Positions 8,627-16,690 of a stretch of 64,000 nucleotides of DNA are shown one piece after another. Position 1 is the first letter of the stretch. Every line of letters starts with the position of its first letter. The notes beneath the pieces are model-generated. The model made no database searches. It saw nothing but the letters and a program-made list of their open reading frames with translations, and was not told where the DNA came from. The stretch spans positions 1 to 64,000 of the forward strand of contig NZ_CAMVPU010000003.1 of the NCBI RefSeq assembly GCF_947169445.1. The letters run 5' to 3'. Both the position numbers and the translations under genes were made by a program. The stretch is from an uncultured Butyrivibrio sp. GTDB taxonomy: Bacteria; Bacillota; Clostridia; Lachnospirales; Lachnospiraceae.

Positions 8627-9513
8627 GTACTTTCAGTCCTCTCGATACTTGTTCTTAAATCATATAATTGATACTTGAAATCGTACTGACTCATTACATG
8701 GTCATAGCTCAGATTACCAAACGCCTTATTAGTAAGTCCTCTAGCCTTACCTGGTACAGCAACAGCAATCCTAATCCCAAAATAAAAAGCTCTTGATACC
8801 ACAATCTTGTGATCAACAGCTTCCGCTATCATTTTGACCATACAAGATGTCTTTGTGTACTCCGCGTTCTGGGGCCAGAAGATTCCACCTTCACCTCTAA
8901 CAATTACCTGACATAAAAACTCACAGAGATTCTCAATGTACAACATACTTCTCTCATTATCTACATCAGGAAAAACAGGAAGTTTCTTTGCCATTTTTGC
9001 TAGCACAGGATAATTGCCTTTGCTGCCTTTGCCATAAATCATCGGAGGGCGAAGAACTGTGACAATAAAATTTTCATCAGCTAAACCTCTGACTCCCTTA
9101 TCCGCCTGCCATTTACTGTCCCCATAGAAGTTAGCCGGTTGCGGCTCTGTTTCTCTTGTTATTACTTTCTTTTTTCCAAAAGGTGCTGAATCACCGTAAA
9201 TGATAGCCGAGGACATAAAAACAAATTGCTTCACGCCATCATTCTTGGCCTTTTTACATGTTTCTATTGCCAAATCTGTATTCACGGAATAATATTTTTT
9301 CTTTATTTCCTCAGTGACTTTTCCAACATCTGCATGTGCCAAGCCTGCTACATGAAATACAACATCATAATCCGAGAAATCTTTTTGCCTCCAAGAACCA
9401 TCGATCATATCGATAGTATGAACTTCCAAGTCAGCTACATAATGATCTTTCACATACTGTTCAAAGCTTGTTCCTATATATGAATTTGCACCAGTAATCA
9501 GTACCTTTTTCAT
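8623..9513 (-). CDS. NAD-dependent epimerase/dehydratase
   Basis: An extended short-chain dehydrogenase of about 296 residues that interconverts nucleotide sugars, probably a UDP-hexose 4-epimerase or reductase supplying a donor to the neighbouring transferases. The N-terminal Rossmann motif is ITGANSYIGTS; the usual central glycine of GxxGxxG is replaced by serine. The catalytic SSA...YGDSK (YxxxK) is near 130-150, and PPMIYG follows. A GTG three bases upstream (9516) is an alternative start; ATG 9513 has the better Shine-Dalgarno spacing. Its stop overlaps the next start by ATGA. Confidence 0.82.
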   Translation of the reverse strand: MKKVLITGANSYIGTSFEQYVKDHYVADLEVHTIDMIDGSWRQKDFSDYDVVFHVAGLAHADVGKVTEEIKKKYYSVNTDLAIETCKKAKNDGVKQFVFMSSAIIYGDSAPFGKKKVITRETEPQPANFYGDSKWQADKGVRGLADENFIVTVLRPPMIYGKGSKGNYPVLAKMAKKLPVFPDVDNERSMLYIENLCEFLCQVIVRGEGGIFWPQNAEYTKTSCMVKMIAEAVDHKIVVSRAFYFGIRIAVAVPGKARGLTNKAFGNLSYDHVMSQYDFKYQLYDLRTSIERTEST

Positions 9514-9537
9514 CACACCCTACCTTTGAACATTTAC

Positions 9538-9927
9538 TTATTCATGCAGTTCCAGTACATTCCCATCCGGATCCTTGAAGAACACATATTGTTCTCCTAT
9601 CCAGTCTTTACCTATATCCCCGAACTGCGGATCAAATTGAAGCTTTTCCATGAAAACTTCTCGCAACCTACATATTTCTTTTTCCAAAGAGCCATCTACT
9701 CTAAATGCAAAATGCCTTGGCCCTAGAGGCTCAGTTACATCAGTAACTCTGGTAGGATGCCTGTCATCAATGAATACCTCAAGCTGAATACCATAACCTT
9801 CGAGAATAACAACAATGTCGTTATCCCTGCTTTTTCTAAGAATTTCCCTAAAGCCCAGTATTTTGTAAAACTCTATTGTTTCCTCGCTTCGTATCAGAAT
9901 TGAGATATGATGAACCTCAGCTATCAT
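9538..9927 (-). CDS. VOC (glyoxalase/bleomycin resistance) family protein
   Basis: A 129-residue single-domain vicinal-oxygen-chelate protein with two beta-alpha-beta-beta-beta halves. Probable metal ligands are His in EVHHISILI near residues 6-7, Glu in QLEVF, His in GPRHFAF and the C-terminal Glu in DPDGNVLELHE. The family includes lactoylglutathione lyase, dioxygenases and resistance proteins, and the reaction here cannot be told. It lies inside the exopolysaccharide operon between the epimerase and a small unknown gene, so a sugar-related or protective role is possible but unsupported. Confidence 0.75.
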   Translation of the reverse strand: MIAEVHHISILIRSEETIEFYKILGFREILRKSRDNDIVVILEGYGIQLEVFIDDRHPTRVTDVTEPLGPRHFAFRVDGSLEKEICRLREVFMEKLQFDPQFGDIGKDWIGEQYVFFKDPDGNVLELHE

Positions 9928-9948
9928 ATTTGCCTCATGCCTCCGGCA

Positions 9949-10185
9949 TCATTCAAACATCAGGACTTCATCGCCATCAAAGTCGATGGATGGAACAGTT
10001 GCAGCCTCAAGAGAAATAACTATCTTATTCTCCTTAGCAGAAATGCTGCTAATCACATATCTTTCATCAAACTCCTCAGCCAGCGCTTCAGCTCCGTTTG
10101 CATATTCTCTGCTGCTACCATCTGGAAACAATAACTCTATAGGAGAAACAATTTTTCCAAGTTCGTGATTTAATTTATATGTCAT
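9949..10185 (-). CDS. small acidic hypothetical protein
   Basis: A 78-residue acidic protein (starts MTYKLNHELGKIVSPIELLF, ends DGDEVLMFE) with alternating strand-like segments and no membrane segment or Cys. The start is supported by GGAGGGG five bases upstream. It sits between the initiating sugar transferase and the VOC gene with short spacing on both sides, so it belongs to the operon. I do not recognise a family. Its size and position next to a sugar transferase would fit an accessory protein, but nothing in the sequence proves this. Confidence 0.65.
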   Translation of the reverse strand: MTYKLNHELGKIVSPIELLFPDGSSREYANGAEALAEEFDERYVISSISAKENKIVISLEAATVPSIDFDGDEVLMFE

Positions 10186-10224
10186 GTAATCCCCTCCAAC
10201 TATTGTTTTAAGTTTTACTCTCCC

Positions 10225-10896
10225 TTATAAGTACGCTTCCAGCTCCTTCGGCACTTTAGGTATCCCCCTAAGACTCTTCCAAGCCTTGTTTTCCGGATCA
10301 AGCACAACCTGCACTGTCATAAAAATCAGCCTAAAATACATAAGAATATTGCGATGCTTGCTATACCAAACTTCTAATTGTCCCTTATAGGGCGTAATTA
10401 CTTTTTTATAGAATTCATCACGTTCTTCGTGAGTCTTAAACTGCTGTAATATCTGTTCTTCTGATCTAAACACTATCGGGCCTATTCCACTAAGTCCCGG
10501 TCTGGATTTTGCCATAGCCTTTCGTACTTCGTCCGGGTAGGATTCATACTGCTTTCTGACCTGCGGACGATATCCAATAACACTCATATCCCCTTTGAGG
10601 ATATTTATAAGCTGCGGAAGCTCGTTGATTTTTGTCTTTCTAAGGAACTTTCCCATAGGAAGAATCCTTGGATCATTTTCTGCGGTATACAAGCCTCCAG
10701 CCATGTTAGGACTATTGCGGAGCATAGTTGCGAATTTCATGAGATCAAATTCTTTTCCGCCTTTTCCAACCCTTTTTTGCATATAAAAAATGTCATGTTC
10801 ACCTGTAAGCTTCAGGCCTATCATGATAGGAAGCATAAAAGGCAGTAGAATAATTATTGCTATTAAACTAAACAAAACATCGAAAAATCTAATCAC
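10225..10896 (-). CDS. undecaprenyl-phosphate sugar phosphotransferase
   Basis: A bacterial sugar transferase (WcaJ/RfbP C-terminal type) of about 223 residues that moves a sugar-1-phosphate from a nucleotide sugar to undecaprenyl phosphate, the first membrane step of repeat-unit assembly. One N-terminal hydrophobic hairpin (FFDVLFSLIAIIILLPFMLP) is followed by YMQKRVGKGGKEFDLMKFATM, LRKTKINELPQLINILKGDMSVIGYRPQ and SRPGLSGIGPIV, the standard catalytic motifs. GTG at 10896 is preferred: GGGGAG lies 10 bases upstream and it overlaps the loaP stop by eight bases. GTG at 10914 is the longer alternative. Confidence 0.9.
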   Translation of the reverse strand: MIRFFDVLFSLIAIIILLPFMLPIMIGLKLTGEHDIFYMQKRVGKGGKEFDLMKFATMLRNSPNMAGGLYTAENDPRILPMGKFLRKTKINELPQLINILKGDMSVIGYRPQVRKQYESYPDEVRKAMAKSRPGLSGIGPIVFRSEEQILQQFKTHEERDEFYKKVITPYKGQLEVWYSKHRNILMYFRLIFMTVQVVLDPENKAWKSLRGIPKVPKELEAYL

Positions 10897-11413
10897 GCCA
10901 GAACTTCTCCCCACTTACTTTTTCCCCATCATAGGTAAAAAACAGTGACAGCCCGGAATCTATATATGCCTTACGTTTTGTGAAATCTACTTTAGTAACT
11001 TTGTCAGCGATATTTGAAAGAGGACCTGAAAGGAAATTGGCTCTGGTCCTGCCGTTTTCATCTTTTCTTGTAGTTGCAACAGAAAGAGGAACAAGCCCTG
11101 CCTCGTCAATAATTGAGGTAAAAACCTTACTCTCCTCATCAGACATGTAGGGGACAAATTCTTTATTGCTAAATAGCGGGATTATATGTGCTTCATCCAA
11201 TGCATCCCTAACCTGATCGGGATAATCTGTTTCAATGAAAACGTACCCGGGAAGGAGTTTTCTTGCGACTACAAAGAGCTGCCCATGGCGCTTCATGACC
11301 ATATGCTGCATGGGATGGAAGCATCTCTTATACATATCTTTTGACAGAATCTTTTCTATCAATTGTTCTGTATGAAGTTCCTTATCCTCACCGGAGTAAA
11401 CAATGCACAACAT
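10889..11413 (-). CDS. loaP: LoaP-type NusG-family antiterminator
   Basis: A 174-residue NusG paralogue. The N-terminal NGN domain (LHTEQLIEKILSKD, FHPMQHMVMKRHGQL, KLLPGYVFIETDY) is typical of LoaP, and the C-terminal part (FLSGPLSNIADKVTKVDFTKRKAYI) is a KOW domain that would contact the ribosome or polymerase. LoaP proteins of Firmicutes promote processive antitermination across long polysaccharide or antibiotic operons and recognise an RNA hairpin in the leader. It is the second gene of the operon, directly after the small HTH gene (stop 11420) and overlapping the sugar transferase, so it should act in cis on the roughly 11-kb transcript downstream. Confidence 0.85.
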   Translation of the reverse strand: MLCIVYSGEDKELHTEQLIEKILSKDMYKRCFHPMQHMVMKRHGQLFVVARKLLPGYVFIETDYPDQVRDALDEAHIIPLFSNKEFVPYMSDEESKVFTSIIDEAGLVPLSVATTRKDENGRTRANFLSGPLSNIADKVTKVDFTKRKAYIDSGLSLFFTYDGEKVSGEKFWRD

Positions 11414-11419
11414 AAGCCA

Positions 11420-11668
11420 TCATTCCTCCCATCGAAAACAAAGTTTACTTGCATGTAAACTTTCAGGGTAAAAAATTTTTATTTTATCGGTTGTGGATTC
11501 AATTTTAAGAAGCTTACAAAGAGTATAAATCTCCGCCGCAGTAAAAGAAGACTTATTGTCCAATTTCTTAGATAAGCCGTTGTCAGTGAGATTCAAGGCA
11601 TCAGCAATAGAATCTATGCCCATTCCACTGTTGTCTATTTTCTCACATAATAGCTTAGTATCAGTCAA
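11420..11668 (-). CDS. small helix-turn-helix protein
   Basis: A protein of about 82 residues with one helix-turn-helix region: LLCEKIDNSGMGIDSIADALN, then LTDNGLSKKLDNKSSFTAAEIYTLCKLL. This matches the XRE-like DNA-binding fold. TTG at 11668 is preferred because GGGGGGAG lies just upstream; an in-frame ATG at 11707 lacks a ribosome site and lies inside the inverted repeat. It is first in the exopolysaccharide operon and adjoins an inverted repeat at the predicted transcription start, so autoregulation is plausible. The divergent neighbour is also an XRE protein. Confidence 0.7.
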   Translation of the reverse strand: MTDTKLLCEKIDNSGMGIDSIADALNLTDNGLSKKLDNKSSFTAAEIYTLCKLLKIESTTDKIKIFYPESLHASKLCFRWEE

Positions 11669-11694
11669 TGTTTCTCCCCCCGCACTGCCTGTTC

Positions 11695-11718
11695 TAAGTT
11701 GACTCATTAGTCAACTTA
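11695..11718. promoter_or_regulatory. 10-bp inverted repeat at the exopolysaccharide operon start
   Basis: The arms TAAGTTGACT (11695-11704) and AGTCAACTTA (11709-11718) are perfect complements with a 4-bp centre. The repeat begins at the predicted transcription start of the minus-strand operon, so it is either an operator for one of the adjacent HTH proteins or a hairpin at the extreme 5' end of the mRNA. A 5' hairpin could also serve LoaP. Sequence alone cannot separate these. Confidence 0.6.
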
Positions 11719-11724
11719 ACTATT

Positions 11725-11753
11725 ATTGTAGCACTCCATATTTTGGGTATCAA
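11725..11753 (-). promoter_or_regulatory. promoter of the exopolysaccharide operon
   Basis: On the minus strand a -35 TTGATA (11748-11753) and a -10 TACAAT (11725-11730) are separated by 17 bp, a good sigma-A promoter. Start near 11718. It drives the small HTH gene, loaP and the polysaccharide genes. Confidence 0.7.
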
Positions 11754-11761
11754 CAAAAAAG

Positions 11762-11789
11762 TTGAATAATAGCTAAATATCGGTATAAT
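11762..11789 (+). promoter_or_regulatory. promoter of the XRE regulator gene
   Basis: A -35 TTGAAT (11762-11767) and a perfect -10 TATAAT (11784-11789) are spaced by 16 bp. It lies back to back with the divergent exopolysaccharide promoter, only 8 bp between the two -35 boxes, so the two may be co-regulated. Confidence 0.7.
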
Positions 11790-11856
11790 AAACATGTGAG
11801 TATCACTGTTCATCGGATTTACGTGGCAGTATGAATTAGGGGGAGACTGTATTAGC

Positions 11857-12201
11857 ATGACCGTGGGAGAGAGAATTAAAAAGAGACGTTTAGAACTGGG
11901 ACTTACCCAGGAAGAACTCGCGAAGAGACTCGGTTATGGCAAATCTGCTGTATGCAGACTTGAAAAAAGTGCTAATAATATCACCACGGACAGAATTTCT
12001 AAATGTGCTACTGCTCTTGAGACAACACCAGCGTATCTTATGGGATGGACAGATCTTGAAGGGAACGAAATACCATGTTCCTATATTGAAAATGACGAAG
12101 AACTCCTCACACTTTTCCATTCTTTTAACGAGGAAGGCCAGAAACGGCTTTTAGAATATGCTAGAGATTTATCAAATATTGAAGGCTATTTGAAAAACTA
12201 A
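11857..12201 (+). CDS. XRE family transcriptional regulator
   Basis: A 114-residue regulator with a classical N-terminal helix-turn-helix: ERIKKRRLELGLTQEELAKR, GYGKSAVCRLEKSANNI, ATALETTPAYLMGW. The C-terminal part (LLTLFHSFNEEGQKRLLEYARDLS) is helical, as in many phage- or Lachnospiraceae-type Cro/CI proteins. GGGGGAG lies 11 bases before ATG. It is transcribed away from the exopolysaccharide operon with promoters back to back, so it is a candidate regulator of that operon through the inverted repeat at 11695-11718. A bidirectional terminator follows. Confidence 0.85.
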   Translation: MTVGERIKKRRLELGLTQEELAKRLGYGKSAVCRLEKSANNITTDRISKCATALETTPAYLMGWTDLEGNEIPCSYIENDEELLTLFHSFNEEGQKRLLEYARDLSNIEGYLKN

Positions 12202-12213
12202 AATCAGAGACCT

Positions 12214-12268
12214 AAAAAGGACGTACAAATCGCTTCTTAACTACGAAACGGTTTATACGTCCCTTTTT
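12214..12268. terminator. bidirectional Rho-independent terminator
   Basis: A stem of about 18 bp (arms 12214-12232 and 12249-12268, small mismatches) has A5 on one side and T6 on the other. It lies between the convergent XRE gene (+) and the end of the opp operon (-), and can terminate both. Confidence 0.8.
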
Positions 12269-12283
12269 TATTATTTCACCAGA

Positions 12284-13285
12284 TTACTCCCTTATATCAA
12301 ACCCTTTTAGATTAAGTTCCTGAGCATGGATACATGCAGCAAAGTGTCCTGGTTCCATCTGAGTATATTCAGGAGTTATCTCCTTACATTTCTGGTCACA
12401 ATATCTGCATCTGGTATGGAAATAGCATCCACTTGGCGGATTTGCCGGGTTAGGAATCTCGCCCTTAAGAGGAATTCTCTCCTGCTGGTAGTTAGGATCT
12501 GCTACAGGAACTGCTGACATAAGGGCCTCGGTATAAGGATGCTTAGGGTGGGTAAAGATCTGCTCGGTCTCGCCGTACTCCACCATCTTACCAAGGTACA
12601 TTACACCTACTCTGTCGGAAATATGTTCAACAACAGAAAGGTCATGGGAAATGAAAATATAGGTAAGCCTCATTTCCTTCTGAAGATCCTTAAGCAAGTT
12701 TATAACCTGGGCCTGAATCGATACATCCAGTGCTGATACAGCCTCATCACATACGATTATCTTGGGATTTAAGACCAGAGCTCTTGCGATTCCGATACGC
12801 TGTCTCTGACCACCGGAGAAAGCATGAGGATATCTCATAAGGTAAGCAGGATTGAGTCCTACCTTTTCTGCCATTTCCTTGGCTTTTCTATCCATTTCTT
12901 CCTTGGGCATCTTGGGATAATTGGCCTTAAGAGGCTCTTTTATAATGTCCAAAACTGTCATTCTGGGATCAAGAGATGAGTAGGGATCCTGGAAAATCAT
13001 CTGTATTTCCTTACGTATCCCCTTCATTTTCTTCTTGTCCACCTTGAGGAAATCCACTTCTTCGCCGGCTTCAGTGCGATAAAAAACCTCTCCCTCTGAA
13101 GCGTCATAAGCACGCACGATGCATCTTCCAAGGGTAGTCTTTCCACAACCTGACTCACCAACGATACCGATTGTTTCGCCCTCTTTTACAGAAAAAGAGA
13201 CATCGGTAACGGCCTTTACAGTAATGTTTTTAGAGGTAAAACGTTTATGAAGATGTCTTACTTCGAGAATATTATCTTTTTCCAC
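12284..13285 (-). CDS. oppF: oligopeptide-type ABC transporter ATP-binding protein OppF
   Basis: A 333-residue ATPase subunit of an Opp/Dpp-class importer. Walker A GESGCGKTTLGR is near residue 40; the Q-loop, the signature SGGQRQRIGIARAL and Walker B IIVCDEAVSALD follow (Ala replaces the common Pro of DEP), then the switch His in ISHDLSVVEHI. The C-terminal oligopeptide/dipeptide domain has the usual Cys cluster (CYFHTRCRYCDQKC). It starts with GTG 13285 (GGAGG eight bases upstream) and overlaps oppD by 14 bp. Its location beside glycan and inositol genes suggests that the cargo may be an oligosaccharide or glycoside and not a peptide. Confidence 0.92.
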   Translation of the reverse strand: MEKDNILEVRHLHKRFTSKNITVKAVTDVSFSVKEGETIGIVGESGCGKTTLGRCIVRAYDASEGEVFYRTEAGEEVDFLKVDKKKMKGIRKEIQMIFQDPYSSLDPRMTVLDIIKEPLKANYPKMPKEEMDRKAKEMAEKVGLNPAYLMRYPHAFSGGQRQRIGIARALVLNPKIIVCDEAVSALDVSIQAQVINLLKDLQKEMRLTYIFISHDLSVVEHISDRVGVMYLGKMVEYGETEQIFTHPKHPYTEALMSAVPVADPNYQQERIPLKGEIPNPANPPSGCYFHTRCRYCDQKCKEITPEYTQMEPGHFAACIHAQELNLKGFDIRE

Positions 13286-14366
13286 GCTTCTTACCTCCTT
13301 CCTCTACAGGGCCCCGCGCTTCCTCTTCCTTGATACGCTTTTCAGCTTCCTGCCTCTGGACCTGACAAGCAGGATTATTGCAATTAAAGCAGGCAATCTT
13401 GTGGCCCGGTTCAATCTCCACAAGCTCAGGCTCAGCTTTGTCGCAAAGCCCTTCTATTCTGCAGTCGCATCTGTCATAGAAGCCGCACTGTTTGGGCAGA
13501 TTCATAGCAAGCGGCACTGTTCCTTCAATAGAAAAGAGCCTCTCATCCTTACGTCCGCCAATCTTATGAACAGAGCCCATAAGTCCACGAGTATATGGAT
13601 GCTGCGGGTTGGCATAAATAGTCTTAGAATCTCCGGTCTCAACAACCTTTCCCAGGTACATAACCGCTACTCTGTCGCACATTCTCGCAACAACTCCAAG
13701 ATCATGAGTAATAAAGAGAATTGCCATGTTGAACTCTTTTTGCAGTTCCTGCATCAACTCAAGGATCTGTGCCTGAATAGTAACATCAAGAGCTGTTGTG
13801 GGCTCATCAGCTATAAGGAGCTTGGGATTGCACACCAGTGCCATAGCTATAAGGGCACGCTGCAGCATACCGCCTGAAAATTCATGAGGGTACTGATTGT
13901 AACGCTTCTCAACGTTGGCAATTCCTACCTTCCTCATAACCTCAAGAGATATCTCTTTTGCCCGCTTCTTGTCCTTGGTAATATGCAAAAGAGTAGCTTC
14001 AGTGATCTGATTTCCAATAGTATACATGGGTGAAAAGGCTACCATAGGTTCCTGAAAGATCATAGAAATCTGCTTTCCTCTGATGTTGCGGATTTCTTTT
14101 CCCTTAGGATCCATCTTCAAAATATCAACCTCTGTATCATCCTCATTTCTGAACATTACCTGTCCATGCGGAGTACACTTTTTTTCGTTGATAGCAAGGA
14201 TTGCCTTACAGGTAATGGACTTACCACAGCCGGACTCTCCTACAAGTCCCAAGGTCTCACCACGCTTTATTTCAAAATTTACGCCTCGAACGGGAGTAAG
14301 GGTTCCTTCCATCATCTTAATATCAATATGAAGGTCCTTAACTTCCAAAATATTGTCTTTTTCCAT
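13272..14366 (-). CDS. oppD: oligopeptide-type ABC transporter ATP-binding protein OppD
   Basis: A 364-residue ATPase subunit paired with OppF. It shows Walker A GESGCGKSITCKAI, signature SGGMLQRALIAMAL, Walker B LLIADEPTTALD and ITHDLGVVARM. The C-terminal domain carries a Cys cluster (CGFYDRCDCRIEGLC) and a charged Lys/Glu/Arg-rich tail that extends beyond the usual end of the family. AGGAG is upstream of ATG 14366. Order oppA-B-C-D-F is the standard arrangement. Confidence 0.92.
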   Translation of the reverse strand: MEKDNILEVKDLHIDIKMMEGTLTPVRGVNFEIKRGETLGLVGESGCGKSITCKAILAINEKKCTPHGQVMFRNEDDTEVDILKMDPKGKEIRNIRGKQISMIFQEPMVAFSPMYTIGNQITEATLLHITKDKKRAKEISLEVMRKVGIANVEKRYNQYPHEFSGGMLQRALIAMALVCNPKLLIADEPTTALDVTIQAQILELMQELQKEFNMAILFITHDLGVVARMCDRVAVMYLGKVVETGDSKTIYANPQHPYTRGLMGSVHKIGGRKDERLFSIEGTVPLAMNLPKQCGFYDRCDCRIEGLCDKAEPELVEIEPGHKIACFNCNNPACQVQRQEAEKRIKEEEARGPVEEGGKKRGKR

Positions 14367-14384
14367 CGATAACTCCTAATTTAA

Positions 14385-15503
14385 TTACTTATATGGATCT
14401 GCCGCATCTCTCATTCCATCTCCAAGGAAGTTGAATGCCAGAACTGTAATGGTAACGAAGATAATAGGAATCAATTTGTGGGGATTAAGCGCCACATCAG
14501 TAACAGAGCTTGCTTCCTGTAAAAGAACTCCCCAGCTGGTTGCAGGTGACTTGATACCAAGTCCAAGGTAGGACATGGAGGTCTCACCTACGATAGATCC
14601 AGGGATACCCAAAGTAAGAGAAACAATAAGGTAACTCATGAATCCCGGAACCAGATGCTTCCAGATGATCTTCCAGGTGGAAACACCGGCAAGTCTTGCT
14701 GCCATTACATAATCTTCATTCTTAAGAGATAAGAACTTACCTCTTACAATTCGCGCCATACCGGTCCAGTTAATGAAGGACAGGATAATGGTCATATAAA
14801 AATACATCTTGACTGTTGATATTCCCGCAGGAATAGCAGCTGAAAGAGCCATCCAGAGCGGAATCTGCGGAACAGCACCGATAACCTCGATAATACGCTG
14901 GATTATGATATCCAGTACTCCGCCGAAATAGCCTGAAATAGATCCGATTGCCACACCCAGGAAAAAGCTGATAAAGGCGCTGGCAAAAGGAATGGATAGC
15001 GAAATCCTGGCTCCCAGCAAGACTCTTGAGAAAATATCTCTTCCAAGGGAGTCCGCACCAAAGAGGAATATCTTGGCACCCGTTCCACCATTTGAGCCGG
15101 TTCCGACACCAAACAGATGAAGGTCACAGGGAACAAGGCCTAATATCTTATACTCAGTTCCGTGAACGAACCATTCTATTTTGAAATACTCTGAAAGATC
15201 TGGCTCTAGCTTAACTTCAAAGGTCTTTTTATCGATTGTCTTTTCCAACTTATATACATGAGGTCCTACGTGTTCATCCTCAAATATGGTATAAATCTGT
15301 GTTGGCGCTGAATTTCTGTATAATCCGTCGAACTCATCAAGTCCGTATGGAGCTAGGAAATCTGCAAAAAGAGCTCCAAGATATAGAATTGCCAATATCA
15401 CTAGGGAAACTCTGGCAAGCTTGTGTTTCCGAAGCTTTCTCGCCATCAGAGTCCACTGGGAGGCAAGATAATAATCTTCTTTAGTTTTCTTATTCTTAGC
15501 CAT
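14385..15503 (-). CDS. oppC: ABC transporter permease OppC
   Basis: A 372-residue membrane subunit. After a cytoplasmic N terminus (OppC_N-like) and a first helix (RVSLVILAILYLGALFADFL) there is an extracytoplasmic insert of about 100 residues before the core permease. The core has the EAA-loop segment (AARLAGVSTWKIIWKHLVPG) that docks on the ATPases. The long insert is larger than in peptide-specific OppC and resembles transporters near carbohydrate genes. Its start overlaps the OppB stop in a TAATG junction. Confidence 0.9.
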   Translation of the reverse strand: MAKNKKTKEDYYLASQWTLMARKLRKHKLARVSLVILAILYLGALFADFLAPYGLDEFDGLYRNSAPTQIYTIFEDEHVGPHVYKLEKTIDKKTFEVKLEPDLSEYFKIEWFVHGTEYKILGLVPCDLHLFGVGTGSNGGTGAKIFLFGADSLGRDIFSRVLLGARISLSIPFASAFISFFLGVAIGSISGYFGGVLDIIIQRIIEVIGAVPQIPLWMALSAAIPAGISTVKMYFYMTIILSFINWTGMARIVRGKFLSLKNEDYVMAARLAGVSTWKIIWKHLVPGFMSYLIVSLTLGIPGSIVGETSMSYLGLGIKSPATSWGVLLQEASSVTDVALNPHKLIPIIFVTITVLAFNFLGDGMRDAADPYK

Positions 15504-16591
15504 TATCTGCCACCTCCGGAGTAACGAATTCGTGGATCAAGGAATGCAAGCGCAATATCGGATAAAAGAACTCCGATAACAACCAGCACTGCCTGGATCA
15601 TAACGATAGCACCAGCCAGGTACATGTCCTGGGACAAAAGTGCCTTATACAGAACAGGTCCCTGAATCTGCATGTTAAGTACGAGAGCTGTTACTGTTGA
15701 ACCTGAGAACAGGCTTGAAAGAACTCCTCCAAGACCTGATACTGTAGGGTTGATTGCTGCTCTAAAGCAATACTTCATAATGATCTTGCCCTCGGATACG
15801 CCCTTAGCTCTTGCTGTAAGAGTGTACTGCTGCGCAACCTCATCCAGCATCTGCGCTCTTACGGAACGGATGATTCCGCAGGTTCCGCTGGTTCCGATTA
15901 CTATTATAGGAATGATCATTCTCTTCAAAAAATCGCCGAAATTATATAAGTGAACGCCATTTTGCAACATCTCCTGGCTGAACAGACCTACATTCGCATT
16001 TCCTGTCCATTTATAGGAGAGGTACATCAGCACAATTGCCAAAATAAAGTTAGGTATCGCGGTTCCCAAGAATCCAATAACAGCCGATATGTAATCTCCA
16101 ACAGAATACTGATGAGTGCTGGCATATACAGCAATCGGGATTGATACCAGATACTGGAACAGCATGATTATAGCCGTTACACCAATAGTAAGTCCCAGTC
16201 TGTCATTAACAACGCTCCATACGTCACGTCCGTATGCAAAAGAGTATTTCCAGTTGTGATGTGAATGATAAAGTCTGTAATATGCAGTATCACTTGGGGT
16301 CCAGATAATATCTTTTACCCATTTTAAATACTGTTGCCAGACAGGCAGATCCAGTCCGTAATCTGCACGCATTGATGCCGCATAGTCTGCATCAACAAGT
16401 TCTCCCTCAGTGGCCAGTGCCGCAATATGAGCGGAAACATAGTCTCCGGGAGGAAGCTGTATTACAAAGAATACCAATATAGAAATAAGAAGCAATGTCG
16501 GAATGAACATCAAAAGACGCTTAACAATGTACTGCACCAGGTCTTTTCTGAAAAAATTTCTAAGGCCTTCCGCAAAGCTATTCTTGCTCAT
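15503..16591 (-). CDS. oppB: ABC transporter permease OppB
   Basis: A 362-residue permease. The N-terminal helix is YIVKRLLMFIPTLLLISILVFFVIQLPPGDY, the family signature; an extracytoplasmic loop and five more helices follow, with the EAA-like loop (LTARAKGVSEGKIIMKYCFRAAI). ATG 16591 is chosen over 16603 because GGAGG lies five bases upstream. A strong terminator hairpin separates it from oppA, so it is probably made at a lower level than the binding protein. Confidence 0.9.
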   Translation of the reverse strand: MSKNSFAEGLRNFFRKDLVQYIVKRLLMFIPTLLLISILVFFVIQLPPGDYVSAHIAALATEGELVDADYAASMRADYGLDLPVWQQYLKWVKDIIWTPSDTAYYRLYHSHHNWKYSFAYGRDVWSVVNDRLGLTIGVTAIIMLFQYLVSIPIAVYASTHQYSVGDYISAVIGFLGTAIPNFILAIVLMYLSYKWTGNANVGLFSQEMLQNGVHLYNFGDFLKRMIIPIIVIGTSGTCGIIRSVRAQMLDEVAQQYTLTARAKGVSEGKIIMKYCFRAAINPTVSGLGGVLSSLFSGSTVTALVLNMQIQGPVLYKALLSQDMYLAGAIVMIQAVLVVIGVLLSDIALAFLDPRIRYSGGGR

Positions 16592-16620
16592 TTTTTCCTC
16601 CATAAATTTGTAACCCCTTT

Positions 16621-16658
16621 AAAAAACCGGAGACGTGGAAACCACCTCACGTCTCCGG
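16621..16658 (-). terminator. intra-operon terminator after oppA
   Basis: On the minus strand a perfect 11-bp stem CCGGAGACGTG/CACGTCTCCGG (16648-16658 and 16627-16637) with a 10-nt loop is followed by T6 (16621-16626). It sits between oppA and oppB. Partial termination would give excess binding protein over permease, a common arrangement in ABC importers. Confidence 0.85.
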
Positions 16659-16690
16659 CAATATTTCTTAATACATTATTTTCGTCTACA

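Noticed and set aside
12214..12268. Small RNA gene between XRE and oppF
   Set aside because: The inverted repeat with T-runs is simply explained as a bidirectional terminator of converging genes.
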